DNA of 7,190 nt from Bifidobacteriaceae bacterium (lineage in GTDB: Bacteria > Actinomycetota > Actinomycetes > Actinomycetales > WQXJ01), in contig JAIRNM010000270.1 in the NCBI GenBank assembly GCA_031258055.1, forward strand, positions 1 through 7,190, given 5' to 3'. Numbering within the stretch: the first letter of the stretch is position 1; each line of letters opens with the position of its first letter. Both the position numbers and the translations under genes were made by a program. Below are positions 1 to 6,514 of this stretch, in pieces. The notes under the pieces were generated by a model. The model was not told where the DNA came from and made no database searches. It was given only the letters and a program-made list of their open reading frames with translations.

Positions 1-309
1 CCTTCGCTGGCCGACGACCTGGTAGCGGTCGTGCGCGAGGGACTGTCCAACGCAGGGCGCCACGCCAAGGCCGCTTCGGTCACAGTCACCGTGGCTTTAG
101 TGACGCCGGCTGAGGGGCCCGCTGGCGCTCCCGGCGAGGTCACCGTCATAGTGGAGGACGATGGCGTCGGCTTGCCGTCTGACCGCCACCGTCAATCTGG
201 CTTGTCGAACTTGGCCGACCGCGCCGCTCACCGTGGCGGCAGCTTCACCGCCGCGCCCCGATCAGACGGGCGCGGGACGCGCCTGGAATGGGTCGTCCCG
301 CTGTCCTGA
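1..309 (+). CDS. Sensor histidine kinase, C-terminal ATPase end (NarL/DevS type), partial
   Basis: This is the last 102 residues of a two-component sensor kinase; the frame is open from base 1, so the sensor and histidine-containing dimerisation parts lie outside the window. The fragment is the HATPase_c ATP-binding domain. The N box is at residues 12-24 (REGLSNAGRHAKA, with the Mg-binding Asn at 17), the G1 box DDGVGLP at 53-59, and the G2-like segment GLSNLADRAAHRGG at 67-80. A final strand GTRLEWVVPL leads to a TGA stop. The order and spacing fit the short ATPase of the HPK7 class, as in NarX, DegS and mycobacterial DevS/DosS, and the ending strongly resembles DevS. A Pro/Gly/Ala-rich loop (about residues 35-46) lengthens the region between N and G1 boxes. 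The protein would phosphorylate a NarL-type regulator; the convergent regulator at 434-1099 is the obvious candidate partner. What it senses cannot be seen. Confidence 0.9.
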   Translation, partial: PSLADDLVAVVREGLSNAGRHAKAASVTVTVALVTPAEGPAGAPGEVTVIVEDDGVGLPSDRHRQSGLSNLADRAAHRGGSFTAAPRSDGRGTRLEWVVPLS

Positions 310-381
310 CCGATGCCGACCAGGTCATTCTTCAGGGCTGACGCAGACCGACCGAACACTAAGAACCCTTGTCGGCGGTGT

Positions 382-396
382 CGGACGGCTCGTCCG
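382..396. terminator. Small stem-loop between convergent genes, possible bidirectional terminator
   Basis: A perfect 6-bp stem (CGGACG / CGTCCG) with a 3-base loop lies in the 124-bp gap between the two converging stop codons. An alternative pairing of GGCGG at 374-378 with CCGCC at 394-398 is also possible. There is no run of T on either side, so it is not a classical intrinsic terminator. Position is the main argument. The rest of the gap shows nothing else I can support. Confidence 0.3.
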
Positions 397-433
397 CCTC
401 GACTAAACAACCACGTAACGCTCTGGCGACCGC

Positions 434-1099
434 CTACTGGGCGCGCCAGGAACTCGATTCTTTAGCCGCCACCCAAGCAGCGACCTGCGTGCGGCGCTGC
501 AGGCCCATCTTCGCTAGCAACGAGGTGATGTGGTTCTTGACAGTTTTCTCCGCCACGCCAAGGCGTTCGGCAATCTCTCGGTTCGATAAGCCCTCACCGA
601 TCAAAGCGAGCACCTTGTGCTCTGAAGGAGTCAAGTCAGCAGTTGGGTCCTCGTGATCCGCCCGGCGCCGAGTCAGTGTGCGTTCGTCCAACAGGGTCCG
701 GCCTTGGGCCACCGCCCTGATCACATCGGCGATTTCGGCGCCGCGGACGGACTTCAGCAAGAAGGCCGCCGCCCCCACTTCGAGCGCCGCGGCCAGAGCG
801 TCGTCGTCATCGAAGGAGGTTAGCACCACCGGCCGGGCGGTCGGGGCCGCCGTTTGCAGTTGCTTCATCAGGTCAATGCCAGTGCCGTCCGGCAGCCGCA
901 GATCAACCAATATGACGTGGGGATTAACTAGCACGGCCCGGCGGAGCGCTTCGGCGACAGAACCCGCCTCGGCTACTACCCGCATGCCGTCTGAGCGTTC
1001 GACTACTTCGGCTATACCGCGACGAACTACTTCGTGATCGTCAACGATCATGACGTTGATTTGGCCGGTCGGTTTGGGTTCCAAGTCGCTTCCTTGCAC
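434..1099 (-). CDS. DevR/DosR-like response regulator (NarL/FixJ family)
   Basis: This is a two-component transcription regulator of 221 residues with an N-terminal receiver and a C-terminal LuxR-type helix-turn-helix. In the receiver the acid pocket is D20-D21 (VDDHEVVRRG), the phospho-acceptor is D66 (VDLRLPDG), and the switch residues T94/S95 and K116 (LLKS) are present. The HTH covers about residues 156-212 and contains the EKTVKNH recognition-helix motif and LLAKMGLQRRTQ. Several stretches match mycobacterial DevR/DosR closely (VDDHEVVRRG, EAGSVAEA, RLPDG.GI, KTVKN, RRTQ). The Lys-Lys-Asn of the recognition helix (K185, K188, N189) correspond to the DosR residues known to contact DNA bases, so a DosR-like operator is likely. 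The start is uncertain: GTG at 1099 lacks a Shine-Dalgarno, TTG at 1084 has AGGA six bases upstream, and ATG at 1051 is too close to the first strand. It lies 60 bp downstream of rnc, where many actinobacteria have mutM. Confidence 0.93.
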   Translation of the reverse strand: MQGSDLEPKPTGQINVMIVDDHEVVRRGIAEVVERSDGMRVVAEAGSVAEALRRAVLVNPHVILVDLRLPDGTGIDLMKQLQTAAPTARPVVLTSFDDDDALAAALEVGAAAFLLKSVRGAEIADVIRAVAQGRTLLDERTLTRRRADHEDPTADLTPSEHKVLALIGEGLSNREIAERLGVAEKTVKNHITSLLAKMGLQRRTQVAAWVAAKESSSWRAQ

Positions 1100-1105
1100 G
1101 GGCCA

Positions 1106-1135
1106 ACTTTAGCGTGACCAGCCGAGCCAGTCCAA
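1106..1135 (-). promoter_or_regulatory. Candidate promoter for the response regulator
   Basis: Read on the minus strand, TTGGAC (1135-1130) and TAAAGT (1111-1106) are separated by 18 bases, a fair match to a vegetative -35/-10 pair. The -10 box ends six bases before the GTG at 1099, so a transcript would begin at or next to that GTG and be leaderless. Leaderless messages are common in actinobacteria. The box lies in the 60-bp gap after rnc and would let the regulator be expressed apart from the housekeeping genes. This rests on motif resemblance only. Confidence 0.35.
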
Positions 1136-1159
1136 GCGTGAAATGCCTGTTGACGCGAA

Positions 1160-1888
1160 TCAGACCGGTTCTGGGTCGTCCGGAGACGAATCGCGCAGCC
1201 GCTCGTAAGCGTCGGCGGCGGCCCGCTGCTCCGCCAACTTCTTCGACGTGCCGCTGCCGTGGCCCCATTCTTCGCCGCCCACCAAGACGACGGCATCGAA
1301 CACTCTGGCATGGTCGGGGCCTCTGCCTTCGGCCTGATATTCGACCGGCTTGAGGCCCCGGCTGGCGACCAGTTCTTGGAGCGAGGTCTTCCAATCCAGC
1401 CCCGCGCCCAGGGAGGCGGCCGCCTTCAAAGTGGGGCCAGCCAGCCTGAGGACCAAGCGCCGGGTTTCTTCCAACCCGTGACAGATGTAAACGGCGCCCA
1501 AGATGGCTTCAAGTGTGTCCGACAGGATCGACTCTTTGTCTGCCCCGCCGGTGCTGGTTTCGCCCCGGCCTAGCAAAATATATGGGCCAAGCTCAATAGC
1601 GCGGGCGATCTTGGCCAGAGCCCGCTGCGAAACTGAGGCCGCCCGCATCTTCGCCAATTCGCCTTCCGGCAGGCCCGGATGGGTTCTGTAAAGGTATTCG
1701 GTGACAACTAGACCCAGAACCGAGTCGCCCAGAAACTCCAGGCGCTCGTTGGTTGGGATACCGCCCGCCTCATGGGCGAAGGAACGGTGAGTCAGCGCTA
1801 AGACCAGCAACTCCGGGTCGACCGCTACACCGAGCGCGTTCAACAGCCGCGTGACCGCGTCAGGACCGATGACCGTAGGCGTTGTCAC
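1160..1888 (-). CDS. rnc: Ribonuclease III
   Basis: This double-strand-specific endoribonuclease processes the rRNA precursor and structured mRNAs in the cytoplasm. The protein has 242 residues, normal for the family. The catalytic domain spans about residues 10-150 and holds the signature NERLEFLGD at 47-55. The acidic metal-binding residues expected from E. coli RNase III are all present: E48, E51, D55, E76, D124 and E127 (the last two in SDTLEAILG). The double-stranded-RNA-binding domain runs from about 164 to 232 and ends with the typical GTSKKLAEQRAA. The GTG start is supported by an upstream AGGA nine bases away and by normal N-terminal length. It follows rpmF after a 159-bp gap containing a hairpin, and precedes the response regulator by 60 bp. 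Linkage to rpmF and DUF177 is common in actinobacteria and fits a joint role in ribosome production. Confidence 0.97.
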   Translation of the reverse strand: MTTPTVIGPDAVTRLLNALGVAVDPELLVLALTHRSFAHEAGGIPTNERLEFLGDSVLGLVVTEYLYRTHPGLPEGELAKMRAASVSQRALAKIARAIELGPYILLGRGETSTGGADKESILSDTLEAILGAVYICHGLEETRRLVLRLAGPTLKAAASLGAGLDWKTSLQELVASRGLKPVEYQAEGRGPDHARVFDAVVLVGGEEWGHGSGTSKKLAEQRAAADAYERLRDSSPDDPEPV

Positions 1889-1932
1889 TGGACAGCGTCC
1901 TGCCGCGCCTGGTTGTTGGGGAAGCTAGTGGT

Positions 1933-1950
1933 TTGGGCAACGCTGCCCAA
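1933..1950 (-). other. Perfect 7-bp hairpin in the rpmF-rnc gap
   Basis: A perfect 7-bp stem (TTGGGCA / TGCCCAA) with a 4-base loop lies about 98 bases downstream of the rpmF stop and 44 bases upstream of the rnc start. No T-run follows it on the minus strand, so it could be a weak terminator, an attenuator, or a double-stranded site cut by RNase III itself; autoregulation of rnc through 5'-leader cleavage is known in E. coli and Streptomyces. A stem this short is below the usual RNase III substrate length unless extended by imperfect pairing. The remainder of the 159-bp gap shows no gene. Confidence 0.35.
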
Positions 1951-2047
1951 GGCCCACCTGACAGCGCCACGAGCGGATTCGTTAGCAGTCAAGAAGCAAC
2001 GACCACCGGTCACCGGCGAGACAGCACCGGGAACACGGCCCACGGTT

Positions 2048-2242
2048 CTAGGCCTCAAACTCGCTGCGCTGGGCAGCGGCGTAGAGCCGCCCCTTATAAG
2101 TGCCGCAAGTTGGGCAGGCGTTATGCGGGCGGGTGGGCGCGCCGCAATGCGGGCAGTCGGTCAGCGTGGTCGCACTGGTCTTCCACTGGGAGCGGCGGGA
2201 CCGCGTATTGGCGCGCGAGGTCTTTCGCTTTGGAACAGCCAC
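2048..2242 (-). CDS. rpmF: 50S ribosomal protein L32 (bL32), zinc-ribbon form
   Basis: This is a structural protein of the large ribosomal subunit, 64 residues, normal for bL32. It begins with the hallmark AVPKRKTSR, followed by a basic segment (RSRRSQWK), and carries a four-cysteine zinc ribbon: C30/C33 (CPHC) and C43/C46 (CPTC). Keeping all four cysteines marks it as the zinc-binding version, not the zinc-free paralogue that many actinobacteria switch to under zinc starvation. The GTG start at 2242 gives the conserved N-terminus and sits two bases after the DUF177 stop, with a purine-rich GAGAAGAG about nine bases upstream, inside the DUF177 3' end. Translational coupling to DUF177 is likely. 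The frame stays open upstream to 2383, but that part only overlaps DUF177 and is not protein-like. Confidence 0.96.
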   Translation of the reverse strand: MAVPKRKTSRANTRSRRSQWKTSATTLTDCPHCGAPTRPHNACPTCGTYKGRLYAAAQRSEFEA

Positions 2243-2244
2243 GG

Positions 2245-2805
2245 CTAAATCTCTTCTCTTTCGTCTTCCAACAGGTCTTGCAAGGCGGCCCAACGCGGGT
2301 CCACTGTACGGTGAGCATGCCCCGGTTCGTCCGCTAGGCGGGCGCCGCACTGGGGACAAAGCCCCGCGCAGTCTTCCCGGCACAGCGGCCTGAATGGCAG
2401 CGACAGCACGATCGCGTCCCGAACCGGAACGGTCAGGTCGATCGTGTCGTCAATCACCATTAGCTGGTCTTCGGCGGGTGCTTCACCCGCCCGGGCAGGC
2501 TCGGAGAATTCGAACAATTCCTGAAAGGTGACCTCAGTTGGGACTGAGAGTTCTTCCAGGCACCGCCCGCACTCCCCGCGCGCAGTGGAACGCACGGTTC
2601 CGGTAGCCAGCACTCCTTCCAGCACCGACTCGAGCAGCAATTCTAAGCTGACCGGCTGGCCTTCCGGAACACCGATCACCTCCGTGCCGATCGCTTCAGC
2701 CGCATCGAAATTCACCGTCAACTGCCTGGACGTCCCGGGCCGATTGGCCAGTTGTCTGACCGAAACGGTCAATTCCGGCACCGCGGCGGCGTTTGGCTCA
2801 AGCAT
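2245..2805 (-). CDS. DUF177 (YceD/YlbN-type) protein linked to rpmF
   Basis: This belongs to the YceD/DUF177 family, usually encoded just before rpmF; the family is implicated in 23S rRNA or large-subunit accumulation, though its biochemical role is not settled. From the ATG at 2805 the protein has 186 residues, typical for actinobacteria. Early residues [17 protein letters not shown] match the family N-terminus. A first cysteine pair is at C79/C82 (GECGRC), and a second cluster is at C142, C146, C150 and C153 (LCREDC..LCPQCG), which could bind a metal. The tail is acidic ([10 protein letters not shown]). The stop lies two bases before rpmF. A TTG at 2835 would add ten residues, but its surroundings are AT-rich and not protein-like, and neither start has a clear Shine-Dalgarno. 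A separate promoter in the 71-bp gap after coaD is possible. Confidence 0.92.
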   Translation of the reverse strand: MLEPNAAAVPELTVSVRQLANRPGTSRQLTVNFDAAEAIGTEVIGVPEGQPVSLELLLESVLEGVLATGTVRSTARGECGRCLEELSVPTEVTFQELFEFSEPARAGEAPAEDQLMVIDDTIDLTVPVRDAIVLSLPFRPLCREDCAGLCPQCGARLADEPGHAHRTVDPRWAALQDLLEDEREEI

Positions 2806-2876
2806 GTATCTGTGATGTGTATTCGGATTCGACAAAGGTCACGGCCCGGCCGAACCGGCTGAACCAACCCGCCAGT

Positions 2877-3374
2877 CTACTGCACCGACTGGCGCCGCCC
2901 AAACGCCTCTGCCAGCGCTGCGGCCACGGCGGGCGTCACATAGGCGGACACCTCGCCGCCGCAGCGGGCCACGTCTTTGACAATTGAACTCGACACATGG
3001 CCCCAGACAGGCGCCGCCGCCAGGAAGACCGTCTCCACGCCGGTCAGTTCCTTGTTGACCAACGCCATCGGTTCTTCATGGCCTAGGTCTTGGCCGCCGC
3101 GCAAGCCTTTGACTATGGCGGTGGCGCCGCGTTGGCGGCAGAACTCGGCCAGCAGGCCGGGAACCTGGGACACTTCGATGTCCTCGCGCCCGGCGAAGCT
3201 GTCTTCAATCAGCGCTATCCGGGTTTCGACTGGCAGCAGAGCCTGTTTGGCGGCGTTGACAGCTACTCCCACCACGATCCGGTCGAATAAATCGGCGGCC
3301 CGCCGGATCACGTCGCAGTGCCCCAACGTCACCGGGTCGAACGAACCCGGCACTACCGCCAGTCGCTCAGCCAT
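2877..3374 (-). CDS. coaD: Phosphopantetheine adenylyltransferase
   Basis: This enzyme catalyses the penultimate step of coenzyme A synthesis: 4'-phosphopantetheine plus ATP gives dephospho-CoA and pyrophosphate. The protein has 165 residues, the usual size. It begins with the nucleotidyltransferase core VVPGSFDPVTLGH, containing the (H/T)xGH motif as TLGH at residues 16-19. The substrate-binding segment VKGLRGGQD is at 88-96 and VSSSIVKDVARCGGEVS at 127-143 matches the C-terminal ATP-binding segment. An oddity is LGHE at 97-100 where most members have (F/Y)xYE, so a tyrosine that normally packs against ATP is a histidine. The ATG at 3374 overlaps the rsmD stop by eight bases, implying coupled translation. 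The frame extends upstream to 3482 with no family similarity, so those 36 residues were left out. The rsmD-coaD pairing is widely conserved. Confidence 0.95.
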   Translation of the reverse strand: MAERLAVVPGSFDPVTLGHCDVIRRAADLFDRIVVGVAVNAAKQALLPVETRIALIEDSFAGREDIEVSQVPGLLAEFCRQRGATAIVKGLRGGQDLGHEEPMALVNKELTGVETVFLAAAPVWGHVSSSIVKDVARCGGEVSAYVTPAVAAALAEAFGRRQSVQ

Positions 3375-4047
3375 GGTCTTGCCCGATGCCGTCGTCACGC
3401 TCTTCCCCGTCTCCTCGCGCTGCTCCGTGTCCCCGCTTCGCGCCGCGTAGCTTGCCTTCCGCGTCTTTCCCACCGACACCACCGTTCCTGGCTAAGTAGA
3501 TGGCGGTCTCCCCGTATTCACGCATACCAATATCTTCCCAGCCCTCCGGCCAACCTGGCGCCGCAGCGCGGGCGGACCGTTCGACCGCGACCACGGCACC
3601 CGGCGCTAGCAGGCCACTAGCCGCAAGGCTTGCCAAGACGGCATCGACCGCTGCTGTTGGCAGATCGTAGGGCGGGTCCAAGAAAACCAAGTCGAAACGC
3701 CCCGGCATTCCCCGCTTCAGGGCCACCTCCACCCTGGTCCGCCAAACCTGAAGCTGTTGGGCTAAACCCAAGGCCGTAGCGTTGGCCCGGATTACCCGCA
3801 CCGCCGCCGGGGAGGAGTCGATCGCCAGGGCGCTGGTAGCACCACGGCTCAGCGCCTCAAGCGCCAAGCTGCCGGAACCAGCGTAAAGGTCCAGAATCCT
3901 CTTGCCCTCCCAAGCCGTTGGACCGCCGCACAATGCTTCAACGGCTGAGAACAGCCCTTCGCGCACTCGCTCTGACGTGGGTCTGGTTCCTGCCGCTGGA
4001 ACTTTAATGGGCCGCCCGCCAGCTACGCCCGCGACAATCCTGGTCAC
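3367..4047 (-). CDS. rsmD: 16S rRNA (guanine(966)-N2)-methyltransferase
   Basis: This enzyme methylates G966 of 16S rRNA during small-subunit assembly, using S-adenosylmethionine. The protein has 226 residues. The N-terminal TRPTSERVREGLF at 22-33 is the family-specific rRNA-binding segment, the SAM-binding loop is LDLYAGSGSLALEALSRGA at 52-70, and the catalytic (D/N)PPY motif is DPPY at 124-127. Most RsmD proteins end soon after the strand seen here as YGETAIYLAR (178-187). This one continues for 39 residues rich in Gly, Arg, Asp and Lys, up to its overlap with coaD. The tail looks disordered; its coding sequence may persist because it holds the coaD translation signals. GTG at 4047 is preceded by GAGGGTGAG and lies seven bases after the recG stop, so the three genes form one transcription unit. 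Confidence 0.94.
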   Translation of the reverse strand: MTRIVAGVAGGRPIKVPAAGTRPTSERVREGLFSAVEALCGGPTAWEGKRILDLYAGSGSLALEALSRGATSALAIDSSPAAVRVIRANATALGLAQQLQVWRTRVEVALKRGMPGRFDLVFLDPPYDLPTAAVDAVLASLAASGLLAPGAVVAVERSARAAAPGWPEGWEDIGMREYGETAIYLARNGGVGGKDAEGKLRGAKRGHGAARGDGEERDDGIGQDHG

Positions 4048-4054
4048 CTTGTTC

Positions 4055-6514
4055 TCACCCTCTTTCCAGGTAGTCTTCGCGGCCAGCCAGGAGTTCCTCG
4101 ACCGCCCGTTTCAAAGCTGGTTGGGCGGCCAGTGCCGGGTCTTCGGCGATCACCGCCGCTGCAGCCTGGCGAGCTTGGTCAATCAACTGATAGTCGCTAG
4201 ATAAGCGCAGCAGTTTGAAGGACGAACGGCCCGATTGGCTGTCTCCCAGTACTTCGCCCTCGCGCCTGGTTTCCAGATCGATTTCCGCCAGCCGGAAGCC
4301 ATCACGAGTCTCTTCCATGGCGCTGAGACGGCGTGCCGCCACACTCTCCGCGTCCGCTTCGGAAACCAGCAGGCACACACCAGGAGCCTGGCCGCGCCCA
4401 ATTCTCCCGCGCAACTGGTGAAGCTGTGACAAACCGAAACGATCGGCGTCCAACACCACCAGCACGCTGGCCTGCGGCACGTCAATCCCAACTTCAATGA
4501 CGGTGGTGGCCACCAACACATCGACCTCGCCGTCTTGGAAGGCGGCCATCGTCTGGTCCTTCTCTTGGCTGGTCATCCGGCCATGCAGGGGAGCAAACCT
4601 GACCTGGGCCAGGTCCGGGTTGGCGCGCAACGCCGCCAGAGTCTGGCTGACTGAGGCGAGCGGCCTCTTCGCCGCCGGTTGGCCCCCCGCCGTCTGACCT
4701 CCCGCCGTCTGGCCTCCCGCTGCTGTTCGGCCCGTTCCAACGGTCTGGCCCGCTCTCCCATTCGGGCTCCCTCCCGCCCGCGCGAACCCTCCGGCCTTAA
4801 GGACCGCTCCCGCCGTCTGGTCCTTTCCGCCCGTTTTATTGTTGACGCTCTCCAAACCTGAGAGAGTCGGCTGGGCGAAGGCGAAGCGGGTGGGCGTCTC
4901 TTCTTGGACCAAATCAGAGCCCGGCTCCAGTTCGCCTGGCTCGATCGCCGGGCAGACAACAAAGCCGCGCCCCCCAGCGGCGACTTCCTCTGCCAAACGT
5001 TGCCAGACTCGCTTCAACCAGGACGGGTGGAGCGAGGGATTGACCCAGGTTGTTCTCACGTCTGGGCGGCCAGGCGGTGGTTCGCTCAGAGTTGTCACGC
5101 CCAAGTCACCGAACACCGTCATGGCGACCGTCCGTGGGATTGGCGTGGCGGTCATGACCAGCAGATGCGGCCTGGTGCCGCCTCGATTCCTAAGGACGTC
5201 GCGCTGCTCCACTCCAAACCGGTGCTGTTCATCCACCACAATCAAGCCCAGGTCACGGAATTTGACGGATTCTTCGAGCAGGGCGTGGGTTCCCACAACG
5301 ATCTGGGCCGCCCCACTTTCGATTTCTCCTAGCAATGAGCCTTTCGCTTTGGGGCTAACAGCGCTGGTCAGCAGCCGGACTTGGATCGGGTCGGGGCCTT
5401 TTGGCAACCTGGCCAACAGCCCTTCGATAGTCCGGAAATGCTGACCGGCTAGGACCTCGGTGGGGGCAAGCAACGCCGTTTGGCCGCCGCCACTGGCCAC
5501 TTGCAGCATCGCCCTGAGCGCGACCACTGTCTTGCCTGATCCGACGTCGCCTTGGAGTAGTTGATTCAAGGGACGGTCTAGTGCCAATAGATGGCATAGT
5601 TTGTCGCCCGCTGCCCGTTGGCTCTCGGTCAAGACGAATGGCAGGTTGGCATCAAGACGAGCCACCAAAGAATCCGCGCTCGGCGCGAGCGGTCGCGGCT
5701 TGGCGCCTCCGGCGGCATCGAGACGGTGGCGGCGCCGGGCCAGCCCGACCTGTGAGACGAACGCTTCCTCGAAGCGGAACCGGCGCTGGGCTGCTTGCCA
5801 TTGGCTGGGCTCAGCCGGGTTGTGGATGTCCCAGAAAGCCTGGCCCAGCGACGGCAAGCCGCGCTCCGCGATTAGTGCCTCCGGCAGCGGGTCGCCCAGC
5901 GGATCGGTGCCCAATGCCATCAAAGCGGTCTGGATCGCCTTTTGCAGTTGCGGCGACTGGATGCCTGCCACCGCCGGGTAGATCGGGATTAGCCGCCCGG
6001 CGAAGCGCGGGTCTTCCTGGGCGCGGGCGTCCTCCCAGACAACTTCCGGGTGGACCAACTGCTGGCGGCCACGGTAGAGGCTGACCCGGCCGGTAAACAG
6101 GCCCATCCGTCCGACCTGGTACTGGTTCAGATAGTAGTCGACCAGGTGCCATTTCTTGAGGAAGAAGGTGAGATCCAGGCGGTGGTCGCCGTCAGTGATT
6201 TGGACCGCCACCAACCACTGCGTCCGCTGCTTGATGTCCCGGACCTCGGCGGCGGCGACGCGCGCATTGATGGACACCATCTCATCCAGTTTGAGTCCGC
6301 CCATGTCGGTCGGCGCCAGCCGGTCGTCATACCGTTTCGGATAGTGGCGCAGCAGATCGCCGACAGTTTCCAGACCGGCCCCCGCCAATTTCTTACCGCC
6401 CCGGCCGATGGCGCGTTCGATCCGCTGGCCCAGGTAGGAATCAGCCGGGGTGAGCCCGTCCGCGACAACTCGCACGCCAGACAGGCTATAACGTCCCTCT
6501 GACAGGTTTGTCAC
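4055..6514 (-). CDS. recG: ATP-dependent DNA helicase RecG with an unusual low-complexity insert
   Basis: This superfamily 2 helicase remodels stalled forks and branch-migrates Holliday junctions and R-loops. The protein has 819 residues, against roughly 690-750 in most RecG. The wedge (OB-fold) domain is N-terminal, starting near VGDLLRHYPKRYDDR (51-65). The helicase motifs are TESQ at 296-299, Walker A GDVGSGKT at 322-329, PTEVLAGQH at 351-359, DEQHRFG at 428-434, TATPIPRT at 455-462, LHGRM at 643-647, TTVIEVGIDVP at 670-680 and QLHQLRGRIGRG at 697-708. The C-terminal RecG signature REGEVLGDSQSG is at 751-762. All catalytic residues seem intact. The extra length is an insert at about 533-617 between CPAIEPGE and the segment before LHGRM. 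GTG at 6514 has no visible Shine-Dalgarno; GTG at 6475 is an alternative, and conserved sequence begins only around residue 30. It is the first gene of the rsmD-coaD unit. Confidence 0.96.
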   Translation of the reverse strand: MTNLSEGRYSLSGVRVVADGLTPADSYLGQRIERAIGRGGKKLAGAGLETVGDLLRHYPKRYDDRLAPTDMGGLKLDEMVSINARVAAAEVRDIKQRTQWLVAVQITDGDHRLDLTFFLKKWHLVDYYLNQYQVGRMGLFTGRVSLYRGRQQLVHPEVVWEDARAQEDPRFAGRLIPIYPAVAGIQSPQLQKAIQTALMALGTDPLGDPLPEALIAERGLPSLGQAFWDIHNPAEPSQWQAAQRRFRFEEAFVSQVGLARRRHRLDAAGGAKPRPLAPSADSLVARLDANLPFVLTESQRAAGDKLCHLLALDRPLNQLLQGDVGSGKTVVALRAMLQVASGGGQTALLAPTEVLAGQHFRTIEGLLARLPKGPDPIQVRLLTSAVSPKAKGSLLGEIESGAAQIVVGTHALLEESVKFRDLGLIVVDEQHRFGVEQRDVLRNRGGTRPHLLVMTATPIPRTVAMTVFGDLGVTTLSEPPPGRPDVRTTWVNPSLHPSWLKRVWQRLAEEVAAGGRGFVVCPAIEPGELEPGSDLVQEETPTRFAFAQPTLSGLESVNNKTGGKDQTAGAVLKAGGFARAGGSPNGRAGQTVGTGRTAAGGQTAGGQTAGGQPAAKRPLASVSQTLAALRANPDLAQVRFAPLHGRMTSQEKDQTMAAFQDGEVDVLVATTVIEVGIDVPQASVLVVLDADRFGLSQLHQLRGRIGRGQAPGVCLLVSEADAESVAARRLSAMEETRDGFRLAEIDLETRREGEVLGDSQSGRSSFKLLRLSSDYQLIDQARQAAAAVIAEDPALAAQPALKRAVEELLAGREDYLERG
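4687..4716. repeat. 15-bp tandem repeat inside the recG insert
   Basis: Two 15-bp units, CCGCCGTCTGACCTC (4687-4701) and CCGCCGTCTGGCCTC (4702-4716), differ at one base. A diverged third unit follows, and the first ten bases recur at 4810-4819. The unit is five codons, so gain or loss keeps the recG frame. On the coding strand the units give repeated QTAGG-type residues (about 601-612 of RecG), with related DQTAG near 565-569 and GQTVG near 589-593. This looks like expansion by slippage within a region under weak constraint. Confidence 0.8.

Noticed and set aside
2048..2242. Zinc-free (C-minus) L32 paralogue under zinc control
   Set aside because: All four zinc-ligand cysteines are present, so this is the standard form.
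1882..2337. 151-codon open frame on the plus strand spanning the rpmF-rnc gap
   Set aside because: It runs antisense through rpmF, which is certain, and has shadow-like composition with no recognisable domain.
2243..2383. N-terminal extension of L32
   Set aside because: bL32 begins at (M)AVPKRKTS; the upstream frame lies within the DUF177 gene.
2538..2557. DosR-box-like sequence (GGGACT-GAG-AGTTCT)
   Set aside because: It lies inside the DUF177 coding region, its half-sites are spaced by three bases instead of two and the second half-site is poor.
3375..3482. 36-residue N-terminal extension of CoaD
   Set aside because: CoaD proteins begin within a few residues of the PGSFDP motif; the extension is antisense-like sequence of the RsmD tail region.
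4687..4819. Repeated CCGCCGTCTG word suggestive of a repeat array
   Set aside because: Units are in frame with recG codons, are too short and directly adjacent for a CRISPR, and are explained as coding repeats.
4839..5444. 201-codon open frame on the plus strand
   Set aside because: It is antisense to recG motifs and has no protein-family features; long antisense frames are expected in GC-rich genes.
5581..6084. 167-codon open frame on the plus strand
   Set aside because: Its Arg/Pro/Gly-rich composition is typical of a shadow frame opposite recG.
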